Below, piece by piece: positions 52,572 to 64,000 of a stretch of DNA of 64,000 nt (positions are counted from its first letter, which is position 1; every line of letters begins with the position of its first letter). The translations under genes were made by a program, and so were the position numbers. The notes beneath the pieces were generated by a model that was not told the DNA's origin, did not search any database, and saw nothing but the letters and a program-made list of their open reading frames with translations. The stretch is taken from contig CM057135.1 in assembly GCA_029964075.1 (NCBI GenBank), positions 21,974,863-22,038,862 on the forward strand. The letters run 5' to 3'. The DNA comes from Patiria pectinifera (lineage: Eukaryota > Echinodermata > Asteroidea > Valvatida > Asterinidae).

Positions 52572-52883
52572 CTGGTCACCACAGAAAGGGCTCATCACTC
52601 AACTAGCTAGTAAAAACACAGACAGGTACATAAATATAGGGGAACGGTGTTCAGTGGAACACTCCAGGAGCAAGATTTTGATACAATTTGAGTATTTTTT
52701 CTCAGGTATGAAGCTCTGACGTTGTCTTAATGTGATCTGGAAGTCTACATGTGTATGCTTTTCACTTAATGTCAACAGATTAACACAAGTTGTGTCCAGC
52801 TGAATGAAGAGAAAAGACACTAAACTGATGCTTTTCTCCAAATATTCTAGTTTTTTTTCTTTCAAATATTTGTTATTACTCAC

Positions 52884-52974
52884 CATGTGTGCTTTTGGAA
52901 TGTGATGCTCCATCTTGCAACCCTGGTTCAGAAATACTGATCTGTACTCTGGTAGATACGAAACCAGCATGATC
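52884..52974 (-). CDS. Putative internal exon (91 bp)
   Basis: TTTACAATCTAG acceptor and GTGAGT donor. One frame gives DHAGFVSTRVQISISEPGLQ then DGASHSKSTH and links in phase to the terminal exon. A second frame (IMLVSYLPEYRSVFLNQG) is open too, so the coding frame is not certain. Confidence 0.4.
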
Positions 52975-55900
52975 CTAGATTGTAAAAACATTCAACATCC
53001 ATAGCATTATCAAGAAAATGGTTATATAACTTGTTACATAACTTTTGCATCAAAAGGCCTACAAAATGGAACAGGCTGGTAATTATGTGCACTGCACAAC
53101 CGAATGCATGAGGCTTGCAATGTGATTTACAATTATAGGTGACTAGTTGATAAATGAATGAACGTGTGCTTGGCCAGTATTCAACAAAAACAAAATCTAC
53201 ATTTAAAACAGTGATGTAAGTTTGGCCTCTTTGTTTGTTGCATACCCATATAATTATAAAGCTGGTGTGCCATTTTCCGAGTCCAAGTGGTAGCCAATTA
53301 AAAAAATAAGCTGGCGGCTATCTTGAAAATACCCTGGTCAGGCGGCCATTTTGGAGGGGAAAAAAAGGGCCTTGTCCCTCTTATTTTTTTTTTTAAAAAG
53401 CAGGATACCAAACATGTTTTTCTTTTACCTGGCCTTACAAAACTAGGCAAAAAACTGGGTGATGAGTAATTACCCTTGTGCTGAGTAGATACGTAGTTGG
53501 TTAGGTGTTGTACAGCCAATCAGAAGATCGCAAAGTTCCAAGACTTGTCAACACAAACTCCCATCTGTCCTATCATACACACAAAAACACAAAAAAGGGA
53601 GGTAGAAGATGAAATATCCAAGCAATAATTTTCCTGGATGCACATCTCATTTAGGTCAAACGCTTGCCGACAACCGGAACTATATCAAAAAGAATTTAAA
53701 TCTTTAGGTTATTGCATCAGTATTGTAGGAGTCAAAATTGCATGACCCCCGGACCCCAAATGGTGTATTTTTAATAAATGCTGAGCAAGACGCGTGCATA
53801 TTTAAAAAAGTTTGCGCACTACGCACATACATTGTATGTACCTGAAGGCATTGAATACATAGTACAGTAATTGTCCTATTAAGATGGTGGTCTCGTATGA
53901 ACCTGATGAAGGTGAGCATAGCCTCCTAATCCTATGCTAGGAGCAGACAGATTAAAAGTGGTGTCAAACGCTTTAGGATGCAGCATTCTTTCTGTAAACA
54001 TATTACTCATGAATATCGCCATCTAACTTCGTGTTCACTGTAGGCCGGTTTTACATGTTCCAACTTCATGCATGAACATGATGAATATTAGTATGAACGG
54101 AAATCTGTAGTCACGTCAGGTGCACGTTAACGTTTACATGCATGACATGGTCAACGTCAAGGTTTATACTACAGCCCCGTAAATGTGGCCAATTTACTGG
54201 ACTACCTCCGTCAAAAAAGCCACACCTGGAGCATGCACCCAAAAATGTCGAAGTAAACTATTAACTGTATCACATTTGGATTTTCACATTTGGACTTTTT
54301 GTAGTTTATTTACGCTTTTTTTTCTTTATTATAGCCGGCCATAATAATTAAAGTAATCCCCCTTTTTCAAATGTCTATTCTTCGTGTAATTACCAGGTGC
54401 GTTTGTTGCACATGTTTGCGTATCTCAATTCAACACGAAATTACACGACAAAAACAACCGTCTGAAATGTGCATAACTACTTTGCACGCTCAGTGTGTGG
54501 CCTTTATTTACGGAGGTCATGAGGTAGGGCGCGCCTAGTCCACGTCAAACATGTCAAAGTCAACGTAGACACTGTACTTTGGTAGGAATATGTTGAATGG
54601 CTGAAACATAGGTTTACCGAAACAAATTTGCCGTTGTTTAGAACAGTGGGTGACTCACTGCTGCGAAGTCAGGATATGAGAGCTAAAAAAGAACATGTAA
54701 TTTCCTACTTTTATTCACGAAAAAAATGTACGGACATGTAGGCTGCCATGTTGATCTGCACTGGTGTTCTGTTAATGTCGCGTACGATCTGTGGACATAA
54801 AGGTAACCAGCTAGCATTTTACGTTGTGCTAAACTGGCCACAAGTCACCCGTTCTGCAGTTTAACCGGTGCTGCTGTGCTTTGCAAATTCGGTATAAATT
54901 GAGCCTCGTCAGCTGATTCGGAATTATACTTTGAAAGTCAAAATAAGCTTGGAAAAAAAGCAATAAAAAGGCATACTATCGTAGGACTTTTTGTATTGCT
55001 CCTTGCAGATATATTATGAATAACATTTCAAGGGTTAAATATAAAATCTCTGACATGTCCAATGATAATCAGCACGAATTTTAATTTAATCGTGGACTGA
55101 GGTACGATTTTCCCTTTATTTTTTAAAATATGGTTGTATTATTAAATATTAAGTTTACTTCTGTACTGTGTATGCGTATAAATATACTACAAAGTGACCA
55201 ATATTTTGCGTACACGCCTGCAATTCAAAGCGAACTCAAAGCGAACTTGGCAAATGTGTTACGCAATGACAAGACCAAGCCACACATTGAGCAAAAATAT
55301 CTTGCCGTTAATACTGACGGATGAACCACATAATGCTGGTTCCAAGAAGGGGGGTTCATACTCTGCGCGAAAGCGAAAGCGAATGCGAATTTGTGACGTC
55401 GTGGCAAGTATTCGCGCTGCGAATTCGTAAAAGTTGAACATCTTTCAACTCGGGCGAATTTCGCAGAGAATGTTTTATGACGACATCCACATAATGGGTG
55501 TACGCTATGGCGTTTTCGACTTAACTTTTTTAAAAACATGAGAAGAAAATATTGAATTAGAAAAAAAAAAAGTAAATTTGAACGTTATGAAATTCGCACT
55601 TTATTTCCCTTTAAAAAAAATCCTCCAAAGCCTCAGGAATATGACACAGACTGGCATCAATCTACAAAAAAATAAGCGTTCATTCTATTTCCCTTCAGCC
55701 TTTACACATTGGCTCTCCAATACAGTCTACTACCATTGTTACTTTTAGCAAGTACCTGGCATCCTAAAATAAACACCATGCGTCCATATCTGTTACCTGT
55801 AAACGCATGTTTCGTTTTATACATAATCTTTTATAACAATATAAATATATAACAAACAATCTGGCAAGCATCATTTAAAACTTAACATTTACAAATCACA

Positions 55901-56060
55901 AAAATTACAAAACTTCCTTTGACGGCTCCTTTCCAAGCGGTCGTTAGCATACATGTATACTTCACAACAAACTACATACATTATCAACATGAAGTTATAA
56001 AAAACTTTTCCTCAATCACAAAATCACATCTACTCATGATTCCAAAGACATTCACTCACA
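52975..56060. other. Unassigned sequence
   Basis: A few AT-rich and CG-containing patches, with no supported exons. GCGAAAGCGAAAGCGAATGCG near 55369 is a short tandem motif. A plus-strand ATG frame at 53884 (MVVSYEPDEG) runs into a GTGAGC donor and could be a first exon, but it has no partner. Confidence 0.3.
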
Positions 56061-56063
56061 TAA

Positions 56064-56290
56064 CAGGGTCATTCCGTATCAGATCACCCAATGGGTTAAA
56101 CCCTACCCCCTTCAAATTGGTTCATTTTTGGTTTATAGGGTAATTTTGGCTGAAAAAGCTGAAATTTCAAGTTTCAGCACTGTCGGACCAACGGTTTTCA
56201 AGTTACGGACCACCATTTTTGGCCGATTTTGAACAAAATGGCTTGACCGCCATTTTCCAAATGACCCTATCTCCCTAATCAGTCAGCCAC
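56064..56290. repeat. Possible transposon terminus (CAGGGTCATTCC...)
   Basis: An abrupt CAGGGTCATTCCG start is followed by CCAATGGGTTAAACCCTACC and several purine/pyrimidine-rich clauses. It resembles ends of large, poorly described DNA transposons I remember from invertebrates, but no inverted partner was found in the window. Confidence 0.25.
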
Positions 56291-56405
56291 ACTTGTAAAT
56301 ATTGGTATTTTTGGTAAGGTAATAGTAAAAGAAATGAAAATTTGCCATTATTTTTCATATAGAAGCAATTTGAAGGTTGATGACCTTAACACCTTTTACT
56401 TTGAC

Positions 56406-56531
56406 CTTGAACTTGATCCAGTGATTTCTTCATGCTCTCAAGACTTCTTGGCTCACAATTCTTGGTGTGCATTTGGAGGGGGAGTCGCATATCTGAATAT
56501 TGCATTGTACACCACAAGCAGCAGTGTCTCC
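56406..56531 (-). pseudogene. Partial copy 2 of the unnamed gene family: Cys-rich exon
   Basis: A TTGCAG acceptor leads into RHCCLWCTMQYSDMRLPLQ, then KNCEPRSLESMKKSLDQVQ. It corresponds to the RYCCLYCTTSKDNMKLPI exon of the copy at 59344-62051. Its downstream partner exons were not found. Confidence 0.6.
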
Positions 56532-56662
56532 CTGCAAGTGTTCACGATATTTTCAAACATAACAAAGTTGTGTCGAAAGGTTGTTTGGAGTGTTGTTGTT
56601 TTTTGTGGAAAATCATTGACAGTATCAACAATTAAGGATACAATATACATGTTAAAACATAC

Positions 56663-56739
56663 CAGTAGGCCCAGTTAAGCCGTATATCTTCCAAAGGTAT
56701 TCGTAGTCGCCGAAGACGAATCATTTGAATTTGCGACCC
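56663..56739 (-). pseudogene. Partial copy 2 of the unnamed gene family: GDYE exon
   Basis: This 77-bp exon has a TTTACAG acceptor and a GTATGT donor, the same length as the homologous exon at 61643-61567. It reads FVFGDYEYLWKIYGLTGPT in the expected frame, but with a TGA shortly before it. Its phase fits the exon at 56531. The stop and missing neighbours indicate a decayed fragment. Confidence 0.65.
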
Positions 56740-59320
56740 CTGTAAATCAGAGAGGTATATCATGTGAGTCAGGGAAAGGACATAAATACGCATCTAAAAT
56801 TTTGTTATACATGTATTCTGTATTTACAAAATTAACATTTCTCCTTTGTTTATTCAGAAGCAAAAAAACTACAAGGTATACCTCCACTGAGAAGACATCG
56901 GCTAAACCACACGGCTGTTATATAACGAAAATATGTGCGCGCCCTCAGTGTTGACGCCGCGTCCATTGTATTCTTACGCGGAGCGCGCGCAGTACTGTGG
57001 CTAGTCTATGTTTACGCGAGTAAAGGTCACATTTTCTCATTTGCATATGTCCATTTTGCTCAGTTTTCATTGGTCGTTGGAATATTTTGAATAAATATTA
57101 TTGATCATTTCATGAATATTTATATTATTAACCTTTTAAATGGTCTCGGAGGTCAATCCTGCACGTAGTGTGGAATTGTATGGGGTCTGCGAGCACACAA
57201 CACGCGCACGTTGTTGAGCACAAGGAGATGAACAGGATGGTGACCGATGATCCCCCAAAAATGATTATTTTATCAAATATGGAGTTTTCTTCGAAAAAGT
57301 TGTAAGGCAATCGTGAACAAGAAGCATATTTCAAGACAATCAGGATCAATCAAGGTAAAAGACAGCGGCATGTTGTGTGATATTTGAGATTTTATCTGGC
57401 CATTTTTCATCGTGGGAAATTAACCGTTCGGTTAATCCCATACAAATACGTGTGTATCCCATATTGAGTCGTTCGGCGAATGTGTTGCAAGTTGCAAGTG
57501 AAATAAGTGTTCCTTGCATGACACTTTACAGAAATGAATACTCACTTCAAAATGTTTTTTAAATTGTAGCTTGTAATACATTTATTTACAGTTACCATGG
57601 ATATATTTCTTTGAATTGCTTTCATGCACTGATGCAGTTCACGGCATTACGAAGTGATGTACACAATAAATTTCAATAATGTTATGTTACAACACTGTTC
57701 AATGAGACAACACATTAATCATGTTAATTTTTGTTTTAAACCTGAATTGTCTGACTATGCCATTTTGTTAAGTTATAGGCCTAGAACATATATTTTGTTT
57801 TATGTTCTCCAAGTAACAGTAACCCCTTCGTTTTAAAAACATTTATAGGTATAGGCCTGCAGACATGGCAGGAGATCAACTGTCAGTTAAGACTTATGGA
57901 GCTGGAGGACATGGAGGAAGGAAAACAGAATGGACTGATGAGTGAATATGAAGGCAAGTATTATTTAATCAGCTGAAAGATACTTTAATATTAAATTATA
58001 AATGAAGGACTTCATGTATCACTCTCAATTCAGCCGGTGACTGTACTTAGCTGAGAAAAAAAATGAAGGGAAATATCAAGAGTTCACAATAAGCACGTTC
58101 ACGGCAACACACCGTCTGGCTTATGGGGGCAATTTAACACACGTTGCTGTGTACGCTTGGTCGATCAAAAACTTTTGCGTTTCCAAGCATGCCAAGTCAT
58201 CATTCGTTCATTGCAAAATGTGCCTGCATTTAGCAGCGTCAGTATGTATGTTCTTTTTGCCCCGTTATCAAGATCCCATACATTACCATGCATGTGCTTA
58301 TTCTAAAAACAAGCACAAAACATAACCTGAAATCCTTTTTCTTTAAATACAGTAATAAATATACAATGTAATATGTACACGATAATGTCTCCAATTAAAG
58401 TCATGCATTGTGTTGGGATGATCAGGCCAAATCCGACCCAATCTGAACTCTCCTACATGTAATCCGACCCAACTTGACAGAAATTCAAGCAAAAGCCGAA
58501 ACCCCCAAAACACCTGAAGATGGTGTTGGGCAAGTGTGTCTGCATTTTTTGGTGCCCGAACTCGCAGCAACTCTCATAAAGAATCATACCGTACGGAATG
58601 GAGAAGACGCATAACATTACTGGTGGACCTACACTTTATAGACTGTGTGTGATAGACTGCAAACCACATGCACAGTCGCATAGTTGGTCGTAGCGGGTAC
58701 AATAATTTTAACCCTAACTCCCTAGGCCTTTTTGTTAAGATGTCGCCTCAATCCTACGAATTCCTCCGTTATTTCTTGAATATGGTCCATGGAGGGGTGA
58801 CCACTGCCTGAATCCTGCAAAATCCTCCAGCTATAACTGTCAATAGGCTGAGGCAGAGGCAGTGACATCCTGGAGCAGTGTGGAGGATTTCAAGTACATG
58901 TATAATCAAGGACTAAATTTATGCATGGCTGAGCATAAACAACACAAGGTCCGGCACGAGACCTTGACCCAGTGCGTACTCCGAAATCAGCAATGCACTT
59001 TTGCCATGTAACCTCAATCCTGCAGATTCCTCCGATTTGCAAAAAAAGATTTTGGAGAATTTGGGATGCTTAGGGTTAATGATATTGCACCACCTACTTT
59101 TCCAAACTGTTTTAGGTGTTAACTTTGGGGTTTTCACAGATAACTTTACCAAATCAAACCAAACCGAAAATTGCAAAAACCAACCCGACCTGACAGAGAC
59201 GATGGGAAAAACCTGCCCAACCCGACCCAAACTTTTGGGTTGGATTTGCACAACATTTAGCTAAATTCCCAATTTGGAATCCCCTAGCCCAGAATAGAAA
59301 TATTGGTGTTATTCTTCTAT
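56740..59320. other. Unassigned sequence between two gene-family copies
   Basis: A plus-strand ATG at 57866 opens a short frame (MAGDQLSVKTYGAGGHGGRK) that stops after 26 codons. It follows an AG acceptor-like site, but its status is unclear. Otherwise nothing is supported. Confidence 0.3.
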
Positions 59321-59343
59321 TTTTTTTTTATTGTTTTCACATG

Positions 59344-62051
59344 TTACATTATTCTTCTATTTTTGATTTTTTTTCCACATGTGACCACTTTGGCTTGAAC
59401 TTCTGGAGTTGTTGACAAGTGGTGGCGTTGCATCGTCGTCATGAGACGCTTCAAGCCATCCCGCATTCCCTGCACAACACGACCTGTTCGGTTAAATTCG
59501 GTGTGGATAAGCTCTCCCCCTTGCTCGTTCAGTAGGCCAAATCCAACACCAAACCTGGACAGCTGTTCTATAGCGTGGTTCTCCAATAAGTGCATCCTCG
59601 GAGTTATGCTGGATTCAGGGAAACTCTCTCGGTAAGATGCCATGAAGACCTTGATACACGTATCTGCAAATAATAGAAAATTGTATTACTCTGAGCCGGA
59701 TTTAATATCGCTACTTCACAAGAAGACTGGAAAGGAATATCAAGTAGTTACCAATGCGTTTCAGATCGTCGGGTGACAAAGCCCTCGCATGGTTTATCGC
59801 AAAATGTGTGTCAGCAAATTTGAGGAAAATATCCTCAAACTTCGACCCCACTAAAGCTGCTTCACAGATGAATTCTTGCTGACGTTTGAGTGGAATATCA
59901 TCGTAAGTCGTATTCTGGAGAATTTTGCGTGGTTCGCTTGTGAGGTCGGCGATGACTTGAATCTGTAGGAGAAATAGATAAAAGGTTTATGCACTTCCTC
60001 AATTGTACGCACACCAAGTGAAATATGTGGACATTATTGTGTATGGTTAACATCAAAATGCCAGTTTGTAGTTATTACCTGACAACACTTGTGAACGTGA
60101 TTACCAACGAAGGCTTTTCCATGGTACGCCTGCCGTTCAACATGATGTTTCTTCAACACCACATCAAGGCTACCAGCAACTGGACCAGCACCGATCGGTA
60201 GATCTGGTTTTTCATTGCCCTGTGACTCAACAATGGAAAGTATAAAGATTATCAGTGAGCGTAATGTTAATTATTTTTTATTAAACAACATATATGTCAT
60301 AAGGTTTCATGTGTACACATTGTATGTTGGGTGCAATTGGTTGCTGTCCACGATCGATTTATCATGCTGAGCTATCGGTTGATCATGCTTCCACCAGTCA
60401 CAGTTTGTTTTTAAAAGGAAAGTCCGGGAGCAGCACAATCGAGCCATCGCAGAGATAGACCTATCACACCCAAAATGCTTGAATTTCAGTTTGACTGCCA
60501 AAACACTATTTAATGTATACGTGTCAGTACTGAATGCTAAGAAATGACATGAATTGGTGAGCAGAGCTTAAACTGAACATGTTTACGCGGAACTTCTCAC
60601 CAGTTGCTGTAGTTCAAGACGAAGAGCAAAAGCCCTATTGGCCATCTGTTGAAACTTTTGATCAGCATGTTGAAGGATATGTTGGAGGAGGTGAAGGGGT
60701 AAATCTTCTTCAATCTGCTCCAGTTCATCTTCCTTGATGGCTTTGTCACGGGCAAGCTGTTTTTGACGGTTGAACTCCCTGGCAACCTTCTGGTCAAAAT
60801 TTGTGGTACTTAATTCTACCTCGTCTTCATCAGCATGCTTGACCAGTGACTCAAAAATCTTCAAATCTAGCATGTGGCATCTTGCTTCGTACATATCAAA
60901 GAGCTTCTTGTAGATTCCAAGAGATATGTGAAGACTAGGGAGCACCACCTAAACAATATGCAGAAAGATAATGTACATGTAGATATTAATAAACCATGAA
61001 GTGTTTTTGCAGTTAAATGCAACAGTGCAGTCACCCATTCCATTGTACATGTACATGTACAGGTTTGTATATTTTTCAGTGTGTACAGACAGTTACATAC
61101 ATGTAGGACACCACACTGTTTTTTCCCCCCTAATTTCGCTTAGTTCGTTCTACTTACATGATCAATTGCAATGTCAATAATTGGCTTTGCTATGATGCTA
61201 TGTGAGACATCCTTGGACCGAGCTTTCACGGAGCCATCTGCTTCATATGCCTTGTATGATTGCAGAATTGACTGCATGGTGCGTGGAGTGGCTGTTGCCC
61301 TCTCAGTGATGGGGAGCTTCATGTTGTCCTTAGATGTTGTGCAGTACAGACAGCAGTATCTTGCTACACAAACAATGAAAAGAATAGCAACAGATTGGTT
61401 CATGCACAGTGAAAGTGACATACCCTATGTCACTTTCTTACACATGTCGTGACACGTGTAAATTGTATTTGTATATAATGATTATCTAACATCTGAATGT
61501 ATCTGTATATAAAAATAAAAAATTATATAAAATAAACATGTCATATACAGGGCTTTTTTTTTTTACCATTGCAGCTGCATACACCATACATCTTGGTCAA
61601 CAACTCGTAGTCTCCAAAAGGGAAAAGTCTCAAAGTTTTGTCTCTGTAGAAAGAATACAAACAAATAAATGAAAAGGCCAAATCCTGATACAATTATTAC
61701 AGTACAGGTAAGTATTACTCTAAAACTGGTACTTTGTGTTACATAATTTTTAAATAAAGAATTTATTTTACCTCCATTTGTGGCCAGTAAGTTGAGACAC
61801 TTGTTCCAGAACAGGTGGAAGAACTTACAAGTCATGTCTGTGCAGATAGTCGAGGATCATTGAGCTTATATTCTTGACGGTGACAAAGGGTACATCACGT
61901 AGCTCCACACCATTGTGTCCAGAGGCTTCATCAGAATTGAAGACTAATGGAACAAGGCTTCCTCTGAGGTCGTCATTGAGCAGCACATTTTGTCGCTTTC
62001 GCATAGCTCTCTCTGATGAAAACGTAACTCCTATGCTGCCAAGATAGCACT
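59344..62051 (-). CDS. Multi-exon gene of an unnamed, probably transposon-related family
   Basis: Minus-strand exons with good splice sites and consistent phases: 62051-61829 (ERAMRKRQNVLLNDDLRGSL), 61643-61567 (LFPFGDYELLTKMYGVCSCN), 61363-61158 (RYCCLYCTTSKDNMKL), 60948-60601 (VVLPSLHISLGIYKKLFDMY, then a coiled-coil-like Glu-rich part), 60219-60079 (AYHGKAFVGNHVHKCCQ), 59962-59752 (ADLTSEPRKILQNT) and 59663-59344 (SSITPRMHLLENH, GLLNEQGGELIH, ending KKIKNRRIM). AATAAA follows near 59325. The motifs FGDYE, CCLYC, LPSLHISLG and EQGGE-IH recur in uncharacterised multi-copy invertebrate proteins I recall; function is unknown, and a DDE-type transposase is possible. A small extra exon (VSQLTGHKWR, about 61794-61770) may exist. 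The 5' end is missing and the Penelope-like element begins just beyond. Confidence 0.7.
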
Positions 62052-62079
62052 CTGGGATAATACAAATGTCTATAATCTG

Positions 62080-62170
62080 TGCATGTACAAATACATACAT
62101 GTACATGTTCATTAGTTCATACTTATACATGTATAGGTACATGTACAATGTAGTGTACATGTTGCTCTTA
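62080..62170. repeat. ACATGTAC-type simple repeat
   Basis: Palindromic TACATGTACATG-like units recur over about 90 bases between the minus-strand gene and the Penelope-like frame. The same motif occurs near 26385, 28670, 38125, 60975 and 61050. Confidence 0.6.
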
Positions 62171-62179
62171 TTTTACTGG

Positions 62180-63932
62180 TACATGCTGGCCAAAAGCAAA
62201 CACACTGTTCGTCACCTTCCCTCTGCTGAAACCAACGTTGTCAAGTTGAAGAAAAAATTCAAACTTCCCTCCTTCCCTGACGCCTTGAGCAACCCCACTG
62301 TTTACAAGAACACTTTCGACTATGCTCTCTCTGTTCTTGAAGAGATTGAAAATTCCCCGTTGTCAAACTTCAAGAAACCTGATGCCAAGCACAATGTGAC
62401 CGCACAAAATATCAAAGATATAAAAAAACTCGCCAGCGACAAGAAAGTGGTTATAAGAATCTCTGATAAAAATATGGGACTCTGCTTTAATAGTGTGAAT
62501 TGGTATGTACAAGAATATAAACGACAGTTAAACTCTGACACTTACTCATATTGTGGTAGAGTCGATAAAGACAAAATTAGTGCTTTAATCCAATCAGCCC
62601 ACAGTCAATTGCAAGAAATCTTTAAAGATAACACTTCCCCCTTTGCTCATTCCGATCTAACAACTGTCAAATCTGCGCTCTCCACCAAAACAACCAAGCT
62701 TCCTTCCATGGATCTGCTTCCTAAAGTCCACAAACTTACAGACCCCCCATCGCCAAAGAATGAAAAGTCTCTGAAAGGAAGACCCATCATCACTGCCCAC
62801 AACTGGGTTACTTCACCGATCTCCAAGATTCTAGGCTCTAGACTCAACCACCTTCTTCTAGCATTCCAAGACAGGTTCATCGAGAAAAACTTCCCTTGGC
62901 CCATCATCACCAACTCTTTACAGCTCATAGACTCCTTACGCACCCTTAATATTTCTTATCAAGACGACCTCTCTTTCATTTCTTTTGATTTTGAAAGCCT
63001 GTACACCAACATCCTACCTGATGACATACACGATGCCCTTTTTCAAAATCACTGCTCTATGTGATCTATCTCATGAGGATTTTTCCTACCTTCATAATTT
63101 ATACAATTTCACTAGCAAATTCAGTCACTTCTCGGTCGGCAAACGCCTTTTCAAACAAGAGAAAGGAGTACAGATGGGTAGCTATCATTCAGCACAAATT
63201 GCAAACCTTGTTCTTGCTTACAAAGAATTCAAGTTCTGGTCTTCCTTTCGACACAAGAACATACTCCTGTTCGTGCGATATATTGATGACGGACTTATTA
63301 TCCTTCGCAATGAACCCTCCTCCACTAGCCGGGATGTCGTCAATGCTCTTGCGACTCTGTATCCGAAGTCGATCCCCGTCAGCTTCATGATTAACAGCAA
63401 AACTGTAAATTTTTTGGACCTTACACTATCCATTGACCACCATACTATAAGCTATAACCAGGTACACTACCGCATCTTCCAAAAGCCGTTCCAGAAGTTC
63501 ACCTACGTCAACTACAAATCAAGCCATCATCCGAGCATCTTCAAAAGTGTAATCAGAGGCGAGTGCCACCGCTACAAATCTCACTCTTCCAATATCCACG
63601 ATTACACTCACATGCTTAAACTCTTTGAACTGAGACTTTTGAAATGTGGATACCCGTTACATTTCATAAAGGAACATTTCTTGCAATTCGATGGCGCAAC
63701 TAGACCAAGATTGCACCATTTCAGAAAACGCGATCACACCATCTTCTGTAAAATCCACTTCAACAAAGCCAATAACTGCTTTCCAATGGCCAAGAAAATT
63801 TTCAGAAAATATAGATCTCTACACAAACCAGGTTTTCTGATGAACATCGCAGCTGTGAACAACCCCAAGTTGAAGGAACTTTTCTGTACCAGCCGGGCTT
63901 TACACACCAAAGTCGCTTCTTTCTATTCTTAA
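62180..63932 (+). pseudogene. Penelope-like reverse transcriptase with one frame break
   Basis: The first frame (to 63064) contains KKLASDKKVVIRISDKNMG, KGRPIITAHNWVTSPISK and FISFDFESLYTNI (first catalytic Asp). Near 63040-63060 the frame changes, and the second frame (to 63932) continues with KGVQMGSYHSAQIANLVLAY, FVRYIDDGLIIL (catalytic YIDD), TVNFLDLTLS and HHPSIFKSVIRGECHR. The order and motifs fit Penelope-like elements. No GIY-YIG endonuclease follows before the stop, and only 68 bases remain in the window. The 5' end is not defined. The break could be a real mutation or a base-call error. Confidence 0.8.
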
Positions 63933-64000
63933 GTTTCCTCAACTTGCTTCCTCCGGTAATGTCTAATAACAGTCATCCTCGTTCGCCTTGATCAGATAAT

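Noticed and set aside
60307..60501. Minus-strand 64-codon frame as an extra exon of the 59-62 kb gene
   Set aside because: It lies in the intron between two exons that already join in phase and lacks a matching donor and acceptor pair.

Overview
The window looks like animal genomic DNA, AT-rich, intron-containing and packed with transposable elements. The content (Ty3/gypsy elements, a Penelope-like element, hAT and pogo-type DNA transposons, a tRNA-derived SINE, many short inverted-repeat elements, scattered TAGGCC motifs) suits a marine invertebrate, perhaps an echinoderm or related deuterostome. That assignment is inference only. No bacterial-type operons, rRNA genes or CRISPR arrays are visible.

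Layout. 1-947: one end of a hAT transposon, then the 3' end of a Ty3/gypsy element (pol tail, hairpin, polypurine tract, short LTR). 948-8770: small inverted-repeat elements, possible lone exons, and a 677-bp foldback element with a 5-bp target duplication. 8778-14716: a decayed minus-strand gypsy element carrying a second foldback copy with its own 5-bp duplication. 14840-25270: noncoding repeats, including a 3.7-kb TTAA-flanked inverted-repeat element with a pogo-like MITE inside it. 25275-32792: a 5'-truncated plus-strand gypsy copy split by a complete 4.9-kb hAT transposon (8-bp duplication) and by a 401-bp SINE (7-bp duplication). 33089-34195: a C2H2 zinc-finger reading-frame cluster. 34886-37354: a MITE, then a long LTR with a TATA box and tandem repeats.

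37933-46535 is a nearly complete minus-strand gypsy element. Its two 1168-bp LTRs seem to differ at one base, its primer-binding site matches tRNA-Leu, and its pol frame is 1293 codons. Gag, protease and pol lie in successive frames, each joined by a -1 step. 46794-48860 holds short minus-strand exons next to a duplicated, octamer-bearing putative promoter. 49810-50250 is a tandem repeat of about 150 bp. 52483-52974 has two more minus-strand exons. 56406-56739 and 59344-62051 hold a partial and a longer copy of one multi-exon gene family that I cannot name and that looks transposon-related. From about 62180 to the end there is a Penelope-like reverse transcriptase with one frame break.

The clearest coherent system is the hAT element at 25375-30286. 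It has terminal repeats, dense subterminal GAGTC arrays, and a four-exon transposase whose exon phases all agree (2007 nt, 668 codons plus stop). The gypsy element at 37933-46535 is the second element that looks recently mobile.
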